In this document: in pieces, positions 1-12,311 of the stretch | Numbering within the stretch: position 1 is the stretch's first letter | Layout: the number at the start of each line of letters is the position of its first letter | NCBI GenBank assembly: GCA_902728285.1 | Contig: CACVBU010001358.1 | Coordinates: 1,178,001 to 1,242,000 of the forward strand | Source of the DNA: Clytia hemisphaerica | Lineage: Eukaryota > Cnidaria > Hydrozoa > Leptothecata > Clytiidae | Length of the DNA: 64,000 bases | Direction: 5' to 3' | Notes under the pieces: model-generated | The model's database searches: none | The model's input: only the letters and a program-made list of their open reading frames with translations | Told to the model about the DNA's origin: nothing | Program-made: the position numbers and the translations under genes

Positions 1-860
1 CAATTTAGACCGCTCATCCAAAGTAATGAAAAGCCATCACCACCAAAAGTTGTTAAAATTTATCATTTACCGCAATCTCATTGGATGAAATTTAAGAAAG
101 ACTTTCTGATGGAGTGATTTACTGAAGCACTTAGGAGAAGGCAACTTTAGAATATTTTGACTTTTGAGGGATAGTTTTACTTTAGTCCCACTCAGAAGGG
201 TCCCAATCTGGAATAGTTGGCTACTTCATGGTAAGAATTTTTTTTTTAATTTATAATAATGTTAGTGTGTTTCAACAGTAAATTGACATTTTAGCATTTT
301 TCAAATTTTCCACATCCCATGTTGATATGAAGCTACAGTAGTAGTGAAACATATATGGTATCATACAAGAGGCTGAAAAACTATTGGCGCCAAAAATTAG
401 GGCTAGTGGTTACCTTTATCATAATATGTCAACCTCATTATTGGTTAAAATTTAAAAAAGACTTTTACATTGAGCAAATTACAGAAAGCACTCAGTAAAA
501 AAACCACTTTCATTTTTGTTGCAGATTTCCATATAAACCTTACATAGGGAATATTTATGTCAATGTGTTTATGTGTCAACTAAGTAAGCATTGTATTGTT
601 GGAGTGTGAAAGAAAAATATAGATTTGTCTAGCCTAGCCTAATTGCCAGCTATCAAGGGGTGTTAAGAGAACATATTTAAGAACTTATTCATATCAAAAC
701 GAAACACAATTCTTTCTTAACTGTTTATAATGGCATCAATATAATAATGGTATTCATAAACTCCTTATTTCCCTCAGAAACAGTAACTAGAAAAAAGAGA
801 TTTTATAAAAACATAATTAAATTCAAACCTTCCTGTATTTGAAGAAGTTGATCAGCAAAG
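1..860. other. Intergenic / upstream of CDIPT
   Basis: AT-rich sequence with many stops in all frames. I see no exon, RNA gene or clear repeat here. It should hold the promoter and any 5' untranslated exon of the downstream PI synthase gene, but no core element stands out. Confidence 0.5.
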
Positions 861-3822
861 ATGACAGAGAATGTATATTTATTTGTCCCCAATCTCATTG
901 GTAAGTTTTATTAGAATATGTACACAAAATTATAAGTGGTGCTTATCTGATATTTATATAGTGGATCAGCAGCCCCGCTAGTAAACCCTTTAAAGGAGCG
1001 GACCAATTTCCTAGGCTAGGGATGGTATTTAGTTTTTGATGTGCTGCAATACCTTTTCTGTAAACACTCCTATACAAACATCCTTTACTTTCCTCTACTC
1101 TATAGAGAATGAATAGTCTTCAAATGTTGTATACTGGAGTGAAGAAAAATGACTGAACAGTGCTTTAAAAAAACTTATCTATTTGCATGGGTGTTGGGTC
1201 TCTTTCAGTTTGTGTGGAAATTAGTGAGAGGGGTAAAAATTGGCAGAGTTCGCATGTATGTCCTGAATGGATGATTGGTCCCTACAGCGCTTGAAATAGC
1301 GGTCCAATATCGAAAATTGTCCGACCCAAATAGGTCCTTGGCCGACCAAAAAATCATAATTTTCAAGCTAAAGCAACCCTGATCGGACATGTTGTCCGAC
1401 CCACTTGAAATCGTTATTTCGAGCCTTGGAACTAGAGAGAATTTGCTAAATTTTTAAAAATAATGAGAAAAAAAATTACCTAATTTGTCTTTTTTTCACA
1501 GGTTACGCCAGAATCATTTTGATGTTTGTGTCATTCTATTACATGGCAACAGATGTGTGGACTGCTACAATAACGTATCTTTTGAGTCAATTTCTTGATG
1601 CTTTTGATGGACATGCTGCAAGAGCTTTGAATCAATGTATGTGTCAAACTCTCTACCCTTTTAAAGATAAATTTTGAAAGATATTAAATAAATGCTTGTC
1701 AAGACTCACTGTTCTAATTCTTGATCCAAACGATTTACTTTCCATTGGAAATTATTTGAGAAAATTTTGCACTTTTCAAAAATTTAATCTTTATTAACTT
1801 TATTTTTATCAACAGGTACAAAGTTCGGGGCTGTTTTAGACATGGTCACTGACAGGTATCTTCCCATTAATGATTTGTTTCTTAATGACTTGTTACTCTT
1901 GTTGTTTCTCTTGTAGCTTGGTCGAATATGTAACCTTTTAAAGATAAAACGTAAATAAATAATTTCTACTAATTTTATTCTTACTTTAAATTGAAAAATA
2001 TATCAAGACCTACTAAATGAGACGAATGAAGTGCATTTTTTATATTGCCTTTATATGTATTTTTAGATGCTCAACCATGGGCTTGCTGATTGTGTTGGCA
2101 TCATTTTATCCAAAATATCAATTTTTCTTCATTTTTGTCACTGTGCTTGATATTGCAAGCCATTGGGTCCAAGTGTACAGGTAAAAGAGTAAAAAGCATA
2201 TTTTCTTTGATAAGATCTATTATAATAGGTTACTAGTCGTTTACATCACAGTTCTAACAACAATCTTTTTAAAAGAATTATCTTGAGGAAGAAATTTTCG
2301 CAAAAAAAAATTTTAGGAATTTTTTGTTTACAAAAGGGCCTTAGATATTGCCCAAAAAAGACCAATTTTATAGGTGATTTTTTAAATCCTGAGAATAATT
2401 TGTGTTTCGCGGAATTCAATTTCGCAGATTTGTCAAAAAACAACAAAATTAAATTCTGCGGAAATTGCTCCGCAAAAATTTCTTCCCTAGACCAGTCTTC
2501 ATGACATTACATTAAATGAATATACCCTGTGGTATATTGAAAAACTTTTATTTCAAGGTTTAAGTTGACATTATTTTAAATTAACTGTTCTAGCTTTTTT
2601 TCTTTTTACTTACCGTTTTTTAGCAACTTATCACTCGGTCAATCACATAAGGCAGTCAAAGAAAGTGGAAACTGGTTTCTTCGACTTTATTATACTTCAA
2701 GAGTAAGTTTAAATTCGACTTCGATAGCTCAATACCTTTAGCTAGGTTATTTGAAGTAAAAGTGAGTGCTGGTAATTTAAAGTTTTTTTTCAACATCTCT
2801 TGATTGTGATATAAAAGGCTACCACACTTAACATCCTAATGTCAAACTCACCACTACTGCACTTTTCTTATAAATAACTTGTGTTTTTCGTTATTTTTCG
2901 TTCAGCCGGTGCTATTCACAATGTGTGCTGGTAACGAACTTTTCTTTGCCATGCTATACGTCATGCATTTCACCACTGGCCCTATAGGTATGTGACGTTT
3001 TATTGTTTTTCTCTTTTCTGACGACTACCACAACCTCTTGTAATGCCGACATACCTTTTCTAATTTGTCATAGCAACTATGTGGTCTTTTAATGTTTATA
3101 GATAAAACCTTCTGAGTAAGCTGTTTAAAAATTACTCTAACTACTTTGCAGACCAGATAGTTACTATGACGGAATTAGACAAGGCATGTCAGCACTACAA
3201 AAGGTTACGGTAGGTTTTCTAAGAGAATTGGAAGGGTTTGCATGACTGAGGCACTACCTTTCTTTCATCCAACATACCATTTTTCAACTGTTAAATGAAA
3301 TGTTGGACCGGTTTGTGTCAACGTAATATTTTCAAAAAAAAATTTCAAAAAAGAAGAAAAACACGTGTTGGATGTAGTTTTTTTTGCCATCAAACTTTTG
3401 AGCCAACATTTACGGCAAGATCAAAGACTCTTAACGTTCGAAAGACTATAATGAATTAAGACAATAAATGAATTAATTACATGCATGCCTTTTTTGTAAG
3501 AAACTCCAAAACTTTCGAAGCCTCTTGATCCTACAAGTGTTTTTGATTTTTGTGCAACTTCCTAAGAAATTGGGTGTTTTATGTTATTATGGCCATCATT
3601 AAAGCCTCATACTCTTATATAATTTATTCTTATAAAAAACTATTAACCTCGATCCTAATTTCCTTTTTTTCAGTATTTGGAACATATGGTGTTGTGCACG
3701 TGATAGCCATGGCCTGCTTCCCAATCTCTTTCACTAAGAATGCCATCAATATCATTCAGCTAGTTGGTGGATTTGATGCTCTTGCTGAACTCGACGTCGA
3801 AGCAAGACAGAAGGCAGAGTAA
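861..3822 (+). CDS. CDIPT: CDP-diacylglycerol--inositol 3-phosphatidyltransferase (PI synthase)
   Basis: Makes phosphatidylinositol from CDP-diacylglycerol and myo-inositol in the endoplasmic reticulum membrane. Seven coding exons join in frame: 861-900, 1502-1636, 1816-1855, 2067-2180, 2624-2702, 2906-2987 and 3674-3822. All introns are GT-AG. The product is 212 residues, close to the roughly 213 of vertebrate PI synthase. The CDP-alcohol phosphotransferase signature is complete and crosses exons 2-3: D46-x2-D49-G50-x2-A53-R54-x8-G63-x3-D67-x3-D71. It starts MTENVYLFVPNLIG, matching the family N-terminus, which fixes the ATG at 861. Several hydrophobic helices follow, with family blocks such as ASHW, YYTSRP and CAGNELF. 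The introns carry small repeats at 2246-2500 and 3580-3660. Regulation is not visible. Identification is secure; exon ends could be off by a base or two. Confidence 0.95.
2275..2495. repeat. MITE-like inverted repeat in CDIPT intron 4
   Basis: The left end reads GAGGAAGAAATTTTCGCAAA and the right end is its imperfect reverse complement (TTTGCGGAGC side, ending near TTTCTTCCCT). It spans most of the intron between exons 4 and 5. The two opposite-strand open frames in it come from the palindrome and are not genes. Confidence 0.5.
3580..3665 (-). repeat. Fragment of a dispersed repeat (family A) in CDIPT intron 6
   Basis: This matches, in reverse orientation, the TTTTTTATAAGAACAAACTA-type repeat also found near 4764, 23441 and 46134. 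It lies directly in front of the acceptor of the last CDIPT exon. Confidence 0.5.
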
Positions 3823-5464
3823 AAGGATGAAATTTCAAAATTGACGACATTTCAGCATTCAAATTTTGAATATAGCTCACGTTCTGGCTTACATTACTGG
3901 CTTTTGACATCGTTACGTCATAATAAGGTATATGCATAAGTCATATGACTTTCTATGCTTGGGTTGTGGATCATAAACTCATGGAGAAATTATAATGGTA
4001 GGCTTCTGGACTTATGTTGTTTTACCTGGGAAAGGAAAATTGAAGCGACTCAGTATTTCTAGTGTAGTTGCCAGATATTTGGTTTTCAGATTTTTTTTAG
4101 TATTTAATTTTAGATGATTTGAGCCGTCACGACAAAGTTTTTCTATGAGCTGTCTTAATTATATTATTAATTCTAGTTGACAGGATGATAAAAATCAATT
4201 ATTTGGAACATACGTGACTTTGTCTTGGCGTCTTACCGATTATGAATTTAGTTGCAATTTTGAATTTCAAAGATTAATGAATTTACCTATATACGAGATT
4301 TTATTATTTATCACATATCACATACCACACTGCCTAAGATATTTTATTTTGTTATTCGTAATTGTAGTTCAGTGTTGTAATTTATTCTCTTTTATGAACA
4401 TTTATGAAACCTAAGACATTCTTTTGTAAAGCCTTTTTAGTAGCTTTTTTCAGAGATGTTTCCAACCAAAAAAGCTTTTTGTAAGAAGGGCCTCTTTATC
4501 TGTTTGTGATAAGATGATCCTTTAGTTTCTCCAAGCTGCATAAGATCCGGTCCATATAGCATTATGATTGAAGCGTAGCCTTCGAATGTTTTATAATACT
4601 TATCACAATATTGTTTTGTTGCTTAAAGGACATTTTTAACGTATCTCCTACCTAAAAGAAAGAACGACTTTCCCCAAGTCGTGCGCTGAATAACCACAAA
4701 ATTTGAAGAAGATCTTTTGTTAATTCTGCTTTGCCAGCATAAGAGGCTCACCTCCGTTATATATACACGTTTTTTATAAGAATAAACTATATAAGAACAC
4801 AAAGCTTTGATGGCAAAAATGTTAATAACATTTCAAGGCTTTGCAGACTAGAAAACACCCAATTTCTTTGGAAAATGGACATAAACACTCAAAAATGGTG
4901 AAAATAAGAACATGTTAAGAACATTTTTAGGCTTTAAACTCAAAAAGTTAAGAACATTCGAAGGCTTCAAAGATTTTGGATGTTCCTATAACATAAACGT
5001 ATATTCTAAAAAGGAACATCTTTGAACAATTATTTGCATAAGAGGTCAAAACAGAAATTTCAGTGTCCAGGGGACCTTAGAGGGTAGTTTTCTGAGAAAA
5101 TTATTATTAATTTAGTCTAGATTAGAAATGTATGATATTATCAATTTGATCAGGAAAAGAGACTCTTCGGATTAATATTAAACTAAAATTGAAATGATTA
5201 CTAAGTTAAATTATTCACGTGTTCCAAGTAGTTTTTCTTTTTACCTTAAAGAATATTGGCTTCATTAAAAACTATTTCTGACGTTTAGTTTGTATTTGCA
5301 TTAATTATAAAGCTCAAACAAGTAAACTGTATTTCGATCACGTTTTCGAGATATCTTCGATATATGTAGAAGTATCACCAAAATGTATTGCACGATTTAC
5401 ACTATGTATTGTATTAATTTACACTATGAAAATATTTTTTTACAAATTTTAGGTAATGTAAAAA
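3823..5464. other. Intergenic, CDIPT to GPCR
   Basis: Holds the CDIPT 3' UTR and the 3' flank of the opposite-strand GPCR. A copy of dispersed repeat family A lies at 4764-4985. No other gene is supportable; the 66-residue open frame near 4214 has no recognisable features. Confidence 0.5.
4764..4985 (+). repeat. Dispersed repeat, family A, copy 1
   Basis: Contains CACGTTTTTTATAAGAA, then AAGGCTTTG and AAAACACCC blocks, then AAGAACATGTTAAGAACAT. The same ordered blocks occur at about 23441-23600 and 46134-46320. No terminal inverted repeat or coding capacity was seen. Confidence 0.6.
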
Positions 5465-6400
5465 TCATAAACCTGTGACTGAAAACATAGATTGGTTCAA
5501 TGTGGGTACATGTCTCGAAGTGGGTGCTTCGCTAACACCACTACTCTTCACTTTTGGACGTAGACAAGGAAACTTCTTTACAAATACTCTACGAAGTTCT
5601 CGGTTAAAACGAATCAAAATAAAAGCGTCCAGTACAGGGTTCAAACAAGCGAACGCCATTGCACCATCAAAATAAAGTCTGTCGACAGGTGTTCTTATTA
5701 TGAATTCGATGACTTTGATCGTCAATGCAGGCGTCCATAGAAGAATATACGTTATGACACACCCAAAACACATGTAGAACGCAAATAAGTTTTTCTTGTG
5801 TGTTTGGTTATACGATAAACGATCTGATTGGTTATTGTTATTATCTTGCGCATGCGTATTCAGTACAGTTCTGGTTGTCCGATGAATGGCGCGTTTTTGT
5901 TTTTGAAGCGTCCTAAAGATTACCACATTTGGTAATAACAAAAAGACCATAAAGAAACCAATCCCGATAATAAACGATAACATTGCGACCGGATCGTTTA
6001 CGACAGCTCCCGCATTTCCCTTCGATAGCTGTGATAACCGAAATGACACTATGGTAATGTACACAATCGGACTTAGTCCCATGAACGTGACATGAACCCA
6101 AAGTTTTAAAGTTTGGTAACGAAATGGCCAACTAATTAATATACAACGATCAATGGTCAACATCACTAAAGATATATTTGCGTATGTGTAACCAGCAAAT
6201 GAAAAAGTTCCCCACGGAAGGTTTGTCCATGGACCAACGGCGTTACTAAGCCCCGTAAGAACGTGACCCACGCTCAAGTTTATCAACAACTGATGAGATC
6301 TACGGGCTCGAAGTATTTCGGACATTACGATAAAGATGATAATTGGTAAGTGACAAGCTAAGACAAGGAAGCCTGTTAGACTAGTAATGTAATCCACCAT
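5465..6400 (-). CDS. Atypical rhodopsin-class G-protein-coupled receptor, intronless
   Basis: A 311-residue single-exon protein with seven hydrophobic segments: about 8-28, 38-58, 72-95, 106-126, 140-165, 207-232 and 243-262. It is a probable plasma-membrane receptor, ligand unknown. Class A hallmarks are present but altered: TM3 ends in DRC instead of DRY, TM6 carries WTP at the CWxP position, and TM7 has NPVLD followed by Phe where NPxxY would be. The TM2 Asp is replaced (NLSVGH). No Cys lies at the usual start of TM3, and none in the second extracellular loop, so the canonical disulfide is absent. The N-terminus before TM1 is only a few residues. The cytoplasmic tail has basic and Ser/Thr-rich stretches. 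Being intronless among intron-rich neighbours fits a retroposed or expanded receptor family. The subfamily is not recognised. Confidence 0.85.
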   Translation of the reverse strand: MVDYITSLTGFLVLACHLPIIIFIVMSEILRARRSHQLLINLSVGHVLTGLSNAVGPWTNLPWGTFSFAGYTYANISLVMLTIDRCILISWPFRYQTLKLWVHVTFMGLSPIVYITIVSFRLSQLSKGNAGAVVNDPVAMLSFIIGIGFFMVFLLLPNVVIFRTLQKQKRAIHRTTRTVLNTHAQDNNNNQSDRLSYNQTHKKNLFAFYMCFGCVITYILLWTPALTIKVIEFIIRTPVDRLYFDGAMAFACLNPVLDAFILIRFNRELRRVFVKKFPCLRPKVKSSGVSEAPTSRHVPTLNQSMFSVTGL

Positions 6401-8160
6401 GATATAGACGAGAAGCTTCGCTTACTTTTTTCATCATTATGATCCGAATGCTCATCGTTCGACGTTTATTTGTATATGTTGTTGTGTTTAAATATGATTA
6501 TTTCATTCAAAAATATTTTGATTATATTTGTTATCCTGTTAAAAAAAGCAAAGTAAAAACATTTTTTAGGTTCATATGAAAGAAATCTTTCGATAGAGAA
6601 ATTGAAATTAGGCCAAAAATCGTAAAAATCTTCACGGAAATAAAAAAAAGATGAAAAAACTGCATAAAGCGACTATATTACCACCATTCTACTTTGTGAA
6701 ATTCTTTTTGTACAGTCAAACTACCCATATCTGAACCTTTCTAATTCGAAAATTCTTTAGAAATTTCTCTTCAAATTTAGTTAGGAGATTCTCTCTCGAT
6801 GTTCACAATTCTCTACTCTAGCCTGTCCAACTCTAAATAGTAATGTCTGCATAAAAGTATAAAAGTATAGTAAAACATCACCGTGTGCGTCATATGCATT
6901 TAAAAATTCGAGATCGATGATGTTGTGGCAATATTTAGTGCGATCAAATCTAAAACAAAATCAGAATTCTTTAATAATCGTTTTCGTATCAAGACAAGGC
7001 GAGCTATCGTCTACATGAATTTTTAAACAACTCTGTGAGTGGTAACCCAGCTGACACACAACGTTCTTTTAACGTTTATTTAACGTTCACAACGTCCATA
7101 TAATGCTAGATGAACGTTGAAACAACGTTGTGTGTCAGCTGGTAAATATTCAAATACATAGCTTAAGAAAGAAAAAGTAGTAAAGTAAGGGAAAAGTGTG
7201 CAACCAAAATCTCTACATGACTTCCCTTTTTTAAGAAATGAAATGTGATTTATAATCCAAAGGAGACTGTTGGTTTTAATTAAATTCCTTTTCAAAAAGA
7301 TACATTAAAACGAAATAATATACAGGTAACGGTAGAGAGGCGTTTTCTTCCTATTGACTTTTCGTTGCCATCGTTACATCAAACTGTCAGAAATACGAAA
7401 CAAAGAAGACACTGTTTGTGTGCATAGAATGCTGTGCGAGAAGATTTTGATTGTGCATATTCAGAAATTCAGCAATAACTTACCCCGATATTTAGACGAC
7501 CGTATTACATCTTTGTCAAATTATTCTTTTTTTACTCGGAATTTTTTGATCGAATGTATATGTAGTGTTTGTGAGAAAAAATAACATTATAGAGAGTAGT
7601 TTTCTAGCGTTGATTCGACCAAATACAATCAGTGTATGGATCGGATAATACAATTGAAGACTAGCTTTACCTCAAGGAATTTGTTATAAAACGCTTCTTG
7701 TTTATTATCTTGACTAATGATTGTTTTTTTTTTTGTGAACAGATAGGGACCCTATTTGATTTTCGATTTCATTAAAAAAAATCTGAATCGCGGTAACTGG
7801 CGAAATTGGTTAAATCTGACACTTTCACGCATTCTGCCCACCTGTCATGTCACAAAAAAAACATAGCACATGCTACTATTTTTTTCGCGCGTGAAATTTG
7901 TGGTACACTATGTTGTGGCGCAATCGAGATTCTCATATATTGCGTCATCAAAATAAAATAAATATGGTAGACGTAGAAGCGACAAACGCATGGCGAATAT
8001 ACATGGACCAGAGTTTTTCGGTATTTTCGGTTCTTTTTTATGTTTTTATCATATTTTTCTTCCTTCTTTTTATTTCGTTAGATAGCTAGTCTTGATGCTG
8101 ATTAAGTTAACTTGAGTCTCGAGTGTGATTCAACTTTTTAGACTAAGGATTTTTGTACTC
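6401..8160. other. Intergenic, upstream of GPCR
   Basis: AT-rich, with a perfect-looking short hairpin element at 7047-7142. The 76-residue frame at 7354-7584 and the 63-residue frame at 7898-8089 show no motif and are probably chance. Confidence 0.4.
7047..7142. repeat. Short hairpin MITE
   Basis: The ends are CCAGCTGACACACAACGTT and its reverse complement, about 19 bp of near-perfect terminal inverted repeat around an AACGTT-rich loop. Both flanks carry GTAA, so a short target duplication is possible. Confidence 0.75.
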
Positions 8161-8167
8161 TATTCAT

Positions 8168-8491
8168 CCCCCATTGGGCCATTCCAGTTTTTATTTGTTA
8201 CCCCCCAATGGACGACATGGAATTTCCGTAGCAAATTGCTTTCAAGAAAGTCCGGAATTTCCGTAACAAATTTACAAAATACCTATCAAAACAGTGGAAT
8301 TCCGTTACTGTAACCTAAAAAAATCATGAAATTCCAATACTTTAATGCAAAATTTTAAGTAAAATTCATGGAATTCCGATACTTTCTCTTTAAAGTTTGC
8401 CTGGAATTCCGTGCCAAAATTTATTTCAAAAATTGATGTCATCCATTAGGGGGTAATTTTTTTTTTCTGGAATGGCCCATTTCGAATGGGG
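8168..8491. mobile_element. MITE with long terminal inverted repeats
   Basis: The left end starts CCCCATTGGGCCATTCCAG and continues to ACCCCCCAATGGACGACA. The right end is its imperfect inverse, giving arms of about 50 bp. The interior repeats the unit GGAATTCCGTTAC / GGAATTCCGATAC several times. It is non-coding and lies against the 3' end of the LINE that follows. Confidence 0.75.
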
Positions 8492-8844
8492 CCCATTTTT
8501 ATTCGATTCTAATACACTTTATTCAATTCAATTTCAATTTAAAACATATATTGGTCCCCCATATATTTACCCGAAGGAAGGGACACCAAGTTTAGAAACC
8601 TAATTACAAATGGTGCAACCTATTTGCGAAAGTAATTCTAATGAATTTATGCAAATAAATATATAGATATAGAAACCTAATAAAGAAATGAAAACTATTA
8701 AAATAAAATAAAAGTTTTGTAAAATCTAATCTAAATAAAATCTAATGTTAGTCGTATGTTTTTTAAATATACTTATGTTAAATATTTACATTTTTAGTTT
8801 TTTTAGTGAAAAATATATACATCTAAGAAGCATTCTGTGTGCAA

Positions 8845-10050
8845 TTACTGTTCCTGATGAGGGGGTGGTTGAGGGGCGTATTTATTAAGGTAGAATTTTC
8901 GGACATGTGATACTAAGTCTAGTGGTTCAAGGATTTGGAGATTTTTGTCATCGTGATGCTCTTGTAATTTATTCCACTGTCGTGAAGCTAGCCGTGTAAG
9001 CGAGTGAAGGCCAAAGGTTGTTGTGTTAACGTTTTTGATGAAGAGAAGGCTGATATGGTTAGCTCTAGTCTCAATGTCATGAGGGATTAAGGAAATGAAG
9101 AAAGTGGAAAGGCAATCGGAAGGCAGATATCTGTTGAGATAGCGATATATAAACATGATGTTAAGAGTTTCAACAAGATCGAAGAATTTTAGGATTTTGA
9201 GTTCAGAGTAAGTTACGGTAACCAATGCTCTGGGTTCTTGGAAAGTCATAAGCCTGATTGCTGTATTTTGCAGGACCTGGATTCTATGTGTCACAGTATT
9301 ATCACAAAGACCCCATGTTTGACAAGCATAGCAAATGTGAGAAGAGAAGATAGCATGGTATACATTGATAAGATTTGGAAGAGGAAGGTAGTAGCGAAGT
9401 TTGGAGATAGCTCCATTAGCTCGACGTAGTTTAGTGGCAACAACGGCAACATGTTGTTTCCAAGAGAGATGTTCGTCCAGATGGACACCTAGGTATTTTA
9501 TGGTTTTGCTTGGAGTGAGGCGTTGACCTGAGATTTCAATCCTTGGAATAGTGTCAAGGGGACGCCTGTTCGACCTGAAGATAATATATTCTGTCTTGCT
9601 GGCATTTAGAGATATTTTGTTTGCATTGAGCCAGCTGACGAGAACTCTGAGGTCAGAGTTTACTCTACCACAGAGAGACCAAACGGTTTGGGAAAGATTA
9701 AGGAGGTGTGTGTCATCAGCAAAATGATAGGTCTCAGAAGTTCTAATGCAATGATGGAGATCATTGATATATATAAGAAAAAGCAGGGGTCCGAGAACAG
9801 AACCCTGGGGGACACCATGTTTAATAGGTTTTAAGTTTGATTTTATTCCTGAAATTGAAACAAACTGGGATCTATCGGACAGGTATGAACTAAACCAGAC
9901 TTTAGTAGATCCTCTGATTCCATAGTGATCTAATTTTGAGAGAAGAATTTCGTGATCAACGGTATCGAAAGCTTTTTGTAGATCGACAAATACACCACAT
10001 GCAAACCCACCAGAGTCAAGATGATTTCGAACTCGCTCTAGAATGTTCAT
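8845..10050 (-). pseudogene. LINE ORF2, C-terminal part: reverse transcriptase
   Basis: A 401-codon open segment with the core reverse-transcriptase blocks: DLQKAFDTVDH (first catalytic Asp), HGVPQGSVLGPLLFL, then FADDTHLL with the catalytic Asp pair, followed by the thumb and C-terminal region. The reading frame continues upstream to about 10320 in other frames, but is broken twice: near 10320 and in an A-rich run near 10150-10165. The Met at its start is internal and not a real initiation site. It copies LINE RNA at the target site in an intact element; this copy cannot. Confidence 0.85.
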
Positions 10051-10306
10051 CAGGGTGTGGGAGGTTGAGTGACCTTTTCGAAAGCCAAATTGTCGTGCAT
10101 AAATTTGGTTAAATTGGTTGAAAAATTCAATAACTCGAGAATAGATAATTTTCTCATATATTTTTTTTATTTTTCGATATTGGACAAGAGAGAAATAGGG
10201 CGATAATTTGATACTTCTAGTGGAGATCCTTTATTTTTGAAGACTGGAATTACTTTAGAAATTTTTAGTACATTGGGAAAAATTCCAGTTGTGTAGGATT
10301 GATTTA

Positions 10307-12208
10307 TTAAACAGAGAGAGGTTTAGAGATTTTATCTTGAAGTAATTTTAGGATTTTTATTGGAATACTGTTTGGTCCAGATGACTTAGAGGAAGAAAAG
10401 GACCCAATTATCTTAGCAACCTCGTCAGAAGATGTAGGCCTAAGAAATATGGAGTTTTGGTTTCTGTGTTTAAGGAAATTGGAAAAGTTTTGAAAAGATG
10501 GAGGAATTTTTTCTCTGATATTATCAGCAATGGACGTAAAGAAATTGTTGAAGTGATTAGCAACTTTGTCAGGGCTAGAGTGGACCTGACCATCAATTGA
10601 AATAGAGATTTTAGAATTTTTTTGGTCCTTCGTTGAAATGATATCACGTACCCCAGACCAAACTTTTTTCATGTTTTTTGAATATCTTTGAAAGTATCTT
10701 GTGTAATAATTGGTTTTGCTTTGCTTACAGAGATTTACAATTTGGTTTCGATAGGTCGCATAAAGGTTGCCAAAGTGGTCAGCAACGGTTTGGGATTTTG
10801 ATTTGAGAGATTTTCGCTGGTAGAAGTCTCTCTTAGACATTGATTTAATTATTCCGGGTGTAATCCAGGGTTTGAGCTTAGATTTTATCTCACGTTTGGT
10901 GAGCCTAACAGTGGGCACATGCCGATCTACAAGCACTTTCATTTTATCATTGAACACATTAAAGCATTTGTCAGGATCTAGGTCAAACCTGTCAAATAGA
11001 GCATTCCAGTCGATTGCAGTGTAGTCTTTGATAAAGTTGTCCTTATCAAATTTGGACCAATTTTGTTTTAGATATGGACCAAAATCCTTAATTTTGTTGT
11101 AATTAAGTTCAGGAAAGAGACAAAACTGAGGCAGATGATCAGAAATTGTATAGCAAAGATTTTCTGAGATTGTCATGGAGGTAGCAGGTCCAGAAAAAAT
11201 ATTGTCAATCAGAGTTTTAGAGTGATCAGTAACCCTGGTCGGCACAAGAATATGAGGAAGTAGGAGGTTTGAACCTAGAATGTCCAGGAAGGAGTTGACT
11301 GGTTCTTCATCACATTTCAAAAGATTAATGTTAAAGTCGCCAAGGAGGAGAATTTGTTTTTTCTCCTTTGATAATTTGTGTATTAGAGGTTTAATATAGT
11401 TAGTATTGAAAAGGTCTATCGACATACATGGATGGCGATATATTGTTCCCACAACAAGGTTGCTTTGTGCAGGTCTAGGGATCTCTACGAAGATGGACTC
11501 AAGATTTTTAGCTAGATAGCAGATGCTATCTAGATCTTTCCTTGGAACTGGAACAAGGGATCTAGAAATGTAAAGGGACACTCCTCCAGCTGTTGACTCA
11601 GTAGGGGTGAAGAATTTTTTGTAATTTTCTAAGGGGAAATCGTGTTCCCCCTCTTTAGGGTGAGCAAGATTTTCATCATCAGTTGTATTTCTTGATTCAG
11701 AAATACCTATAAAGTCAAAATTAATGTTGAGCTGAGATAAAAGGGTTTGAAGTTTGTCAAAGTGTTTGGAGATGGAAGATATATTGAGGTGAAATGCTGA
11801 GAGACCCTCAGATTTGTGAGATAGAAGCGAATTAAATTCTTCACATGTAGTATAAGAGCAGGTGTTAGATTGGAATTGTATGTCATCAAAATTTTCATCA
11901 TTGTCACTGGTTGTTATGCCAGTAACTATGTCATTAAGGTTAGAGAGGATAGATTTAAGGTTTTCATTGAGACTAGGGCCACCAGCATCAGGCTGCTGTA
12001 TGCTTTCTTCTGGGGGGAGGGGAAGGGCATTATTGATACAACGTGGACAGTACCAGTTGTCATTATTATTATCCTCGCTAAAGGATTGGAACTCTTCACG
12101 ACTGAGGCCCGAGCATTTTTTTTGGTGAACCCATAGGTCACAAATATCACATTGAATGCAGTTGCAGTTGTTGCTAACAGACTTAAGGCATATTGAACAG
12201 TTGTACAT
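10307..12208 (-). pseudogene. LINE ORF2, N-terminal part: PHD-like finger, endonuclease, start of RT
   Basis: A 633-codon open segment. Residues 1-58 form a PHD-type zinc finger, with Cys pairs at 4/7, a WVHQKKC core and a final CPRC. Residues about 130-370 are an exonuclease-endonuclease-phosphatase domain: ISESR (catalytic Glu), LLGDFNINLL (Asp/Asn) and SDHLPQ (catalytic Asp-His). After a basic linker the reverse-transcriptase fingers begin (GPNSIPIKIL). A frameshift then ends the frame, with RT sequence going on in another frame. The ATG at 12208 starts the PHD finger directly and is probably the true ORF2 start. Confidence 0.85.
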
Positions 12209-12311
12209 ACAGAAGGCTTTTAAAACAAGTTCAGTTAAAGATAAACAAGATAAAAAATAAAGTTTAAATCTTACGGCAACAATGAAGCAGTGAGAACCAT
12301 ATTGAAAAAAG

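Noticed and set aside
7354..7584. 76-residue open frame upstream of the GPCR
   Set aside because: No motif, AT-rich codon use like its surroundings, no splice or polyadenylation context; probably chance.
11862..12136. Two overlapping + strand frames within the LINE
   Set aside because: They lie opposite the PHD/endonuclease coding strand and have no independent features.
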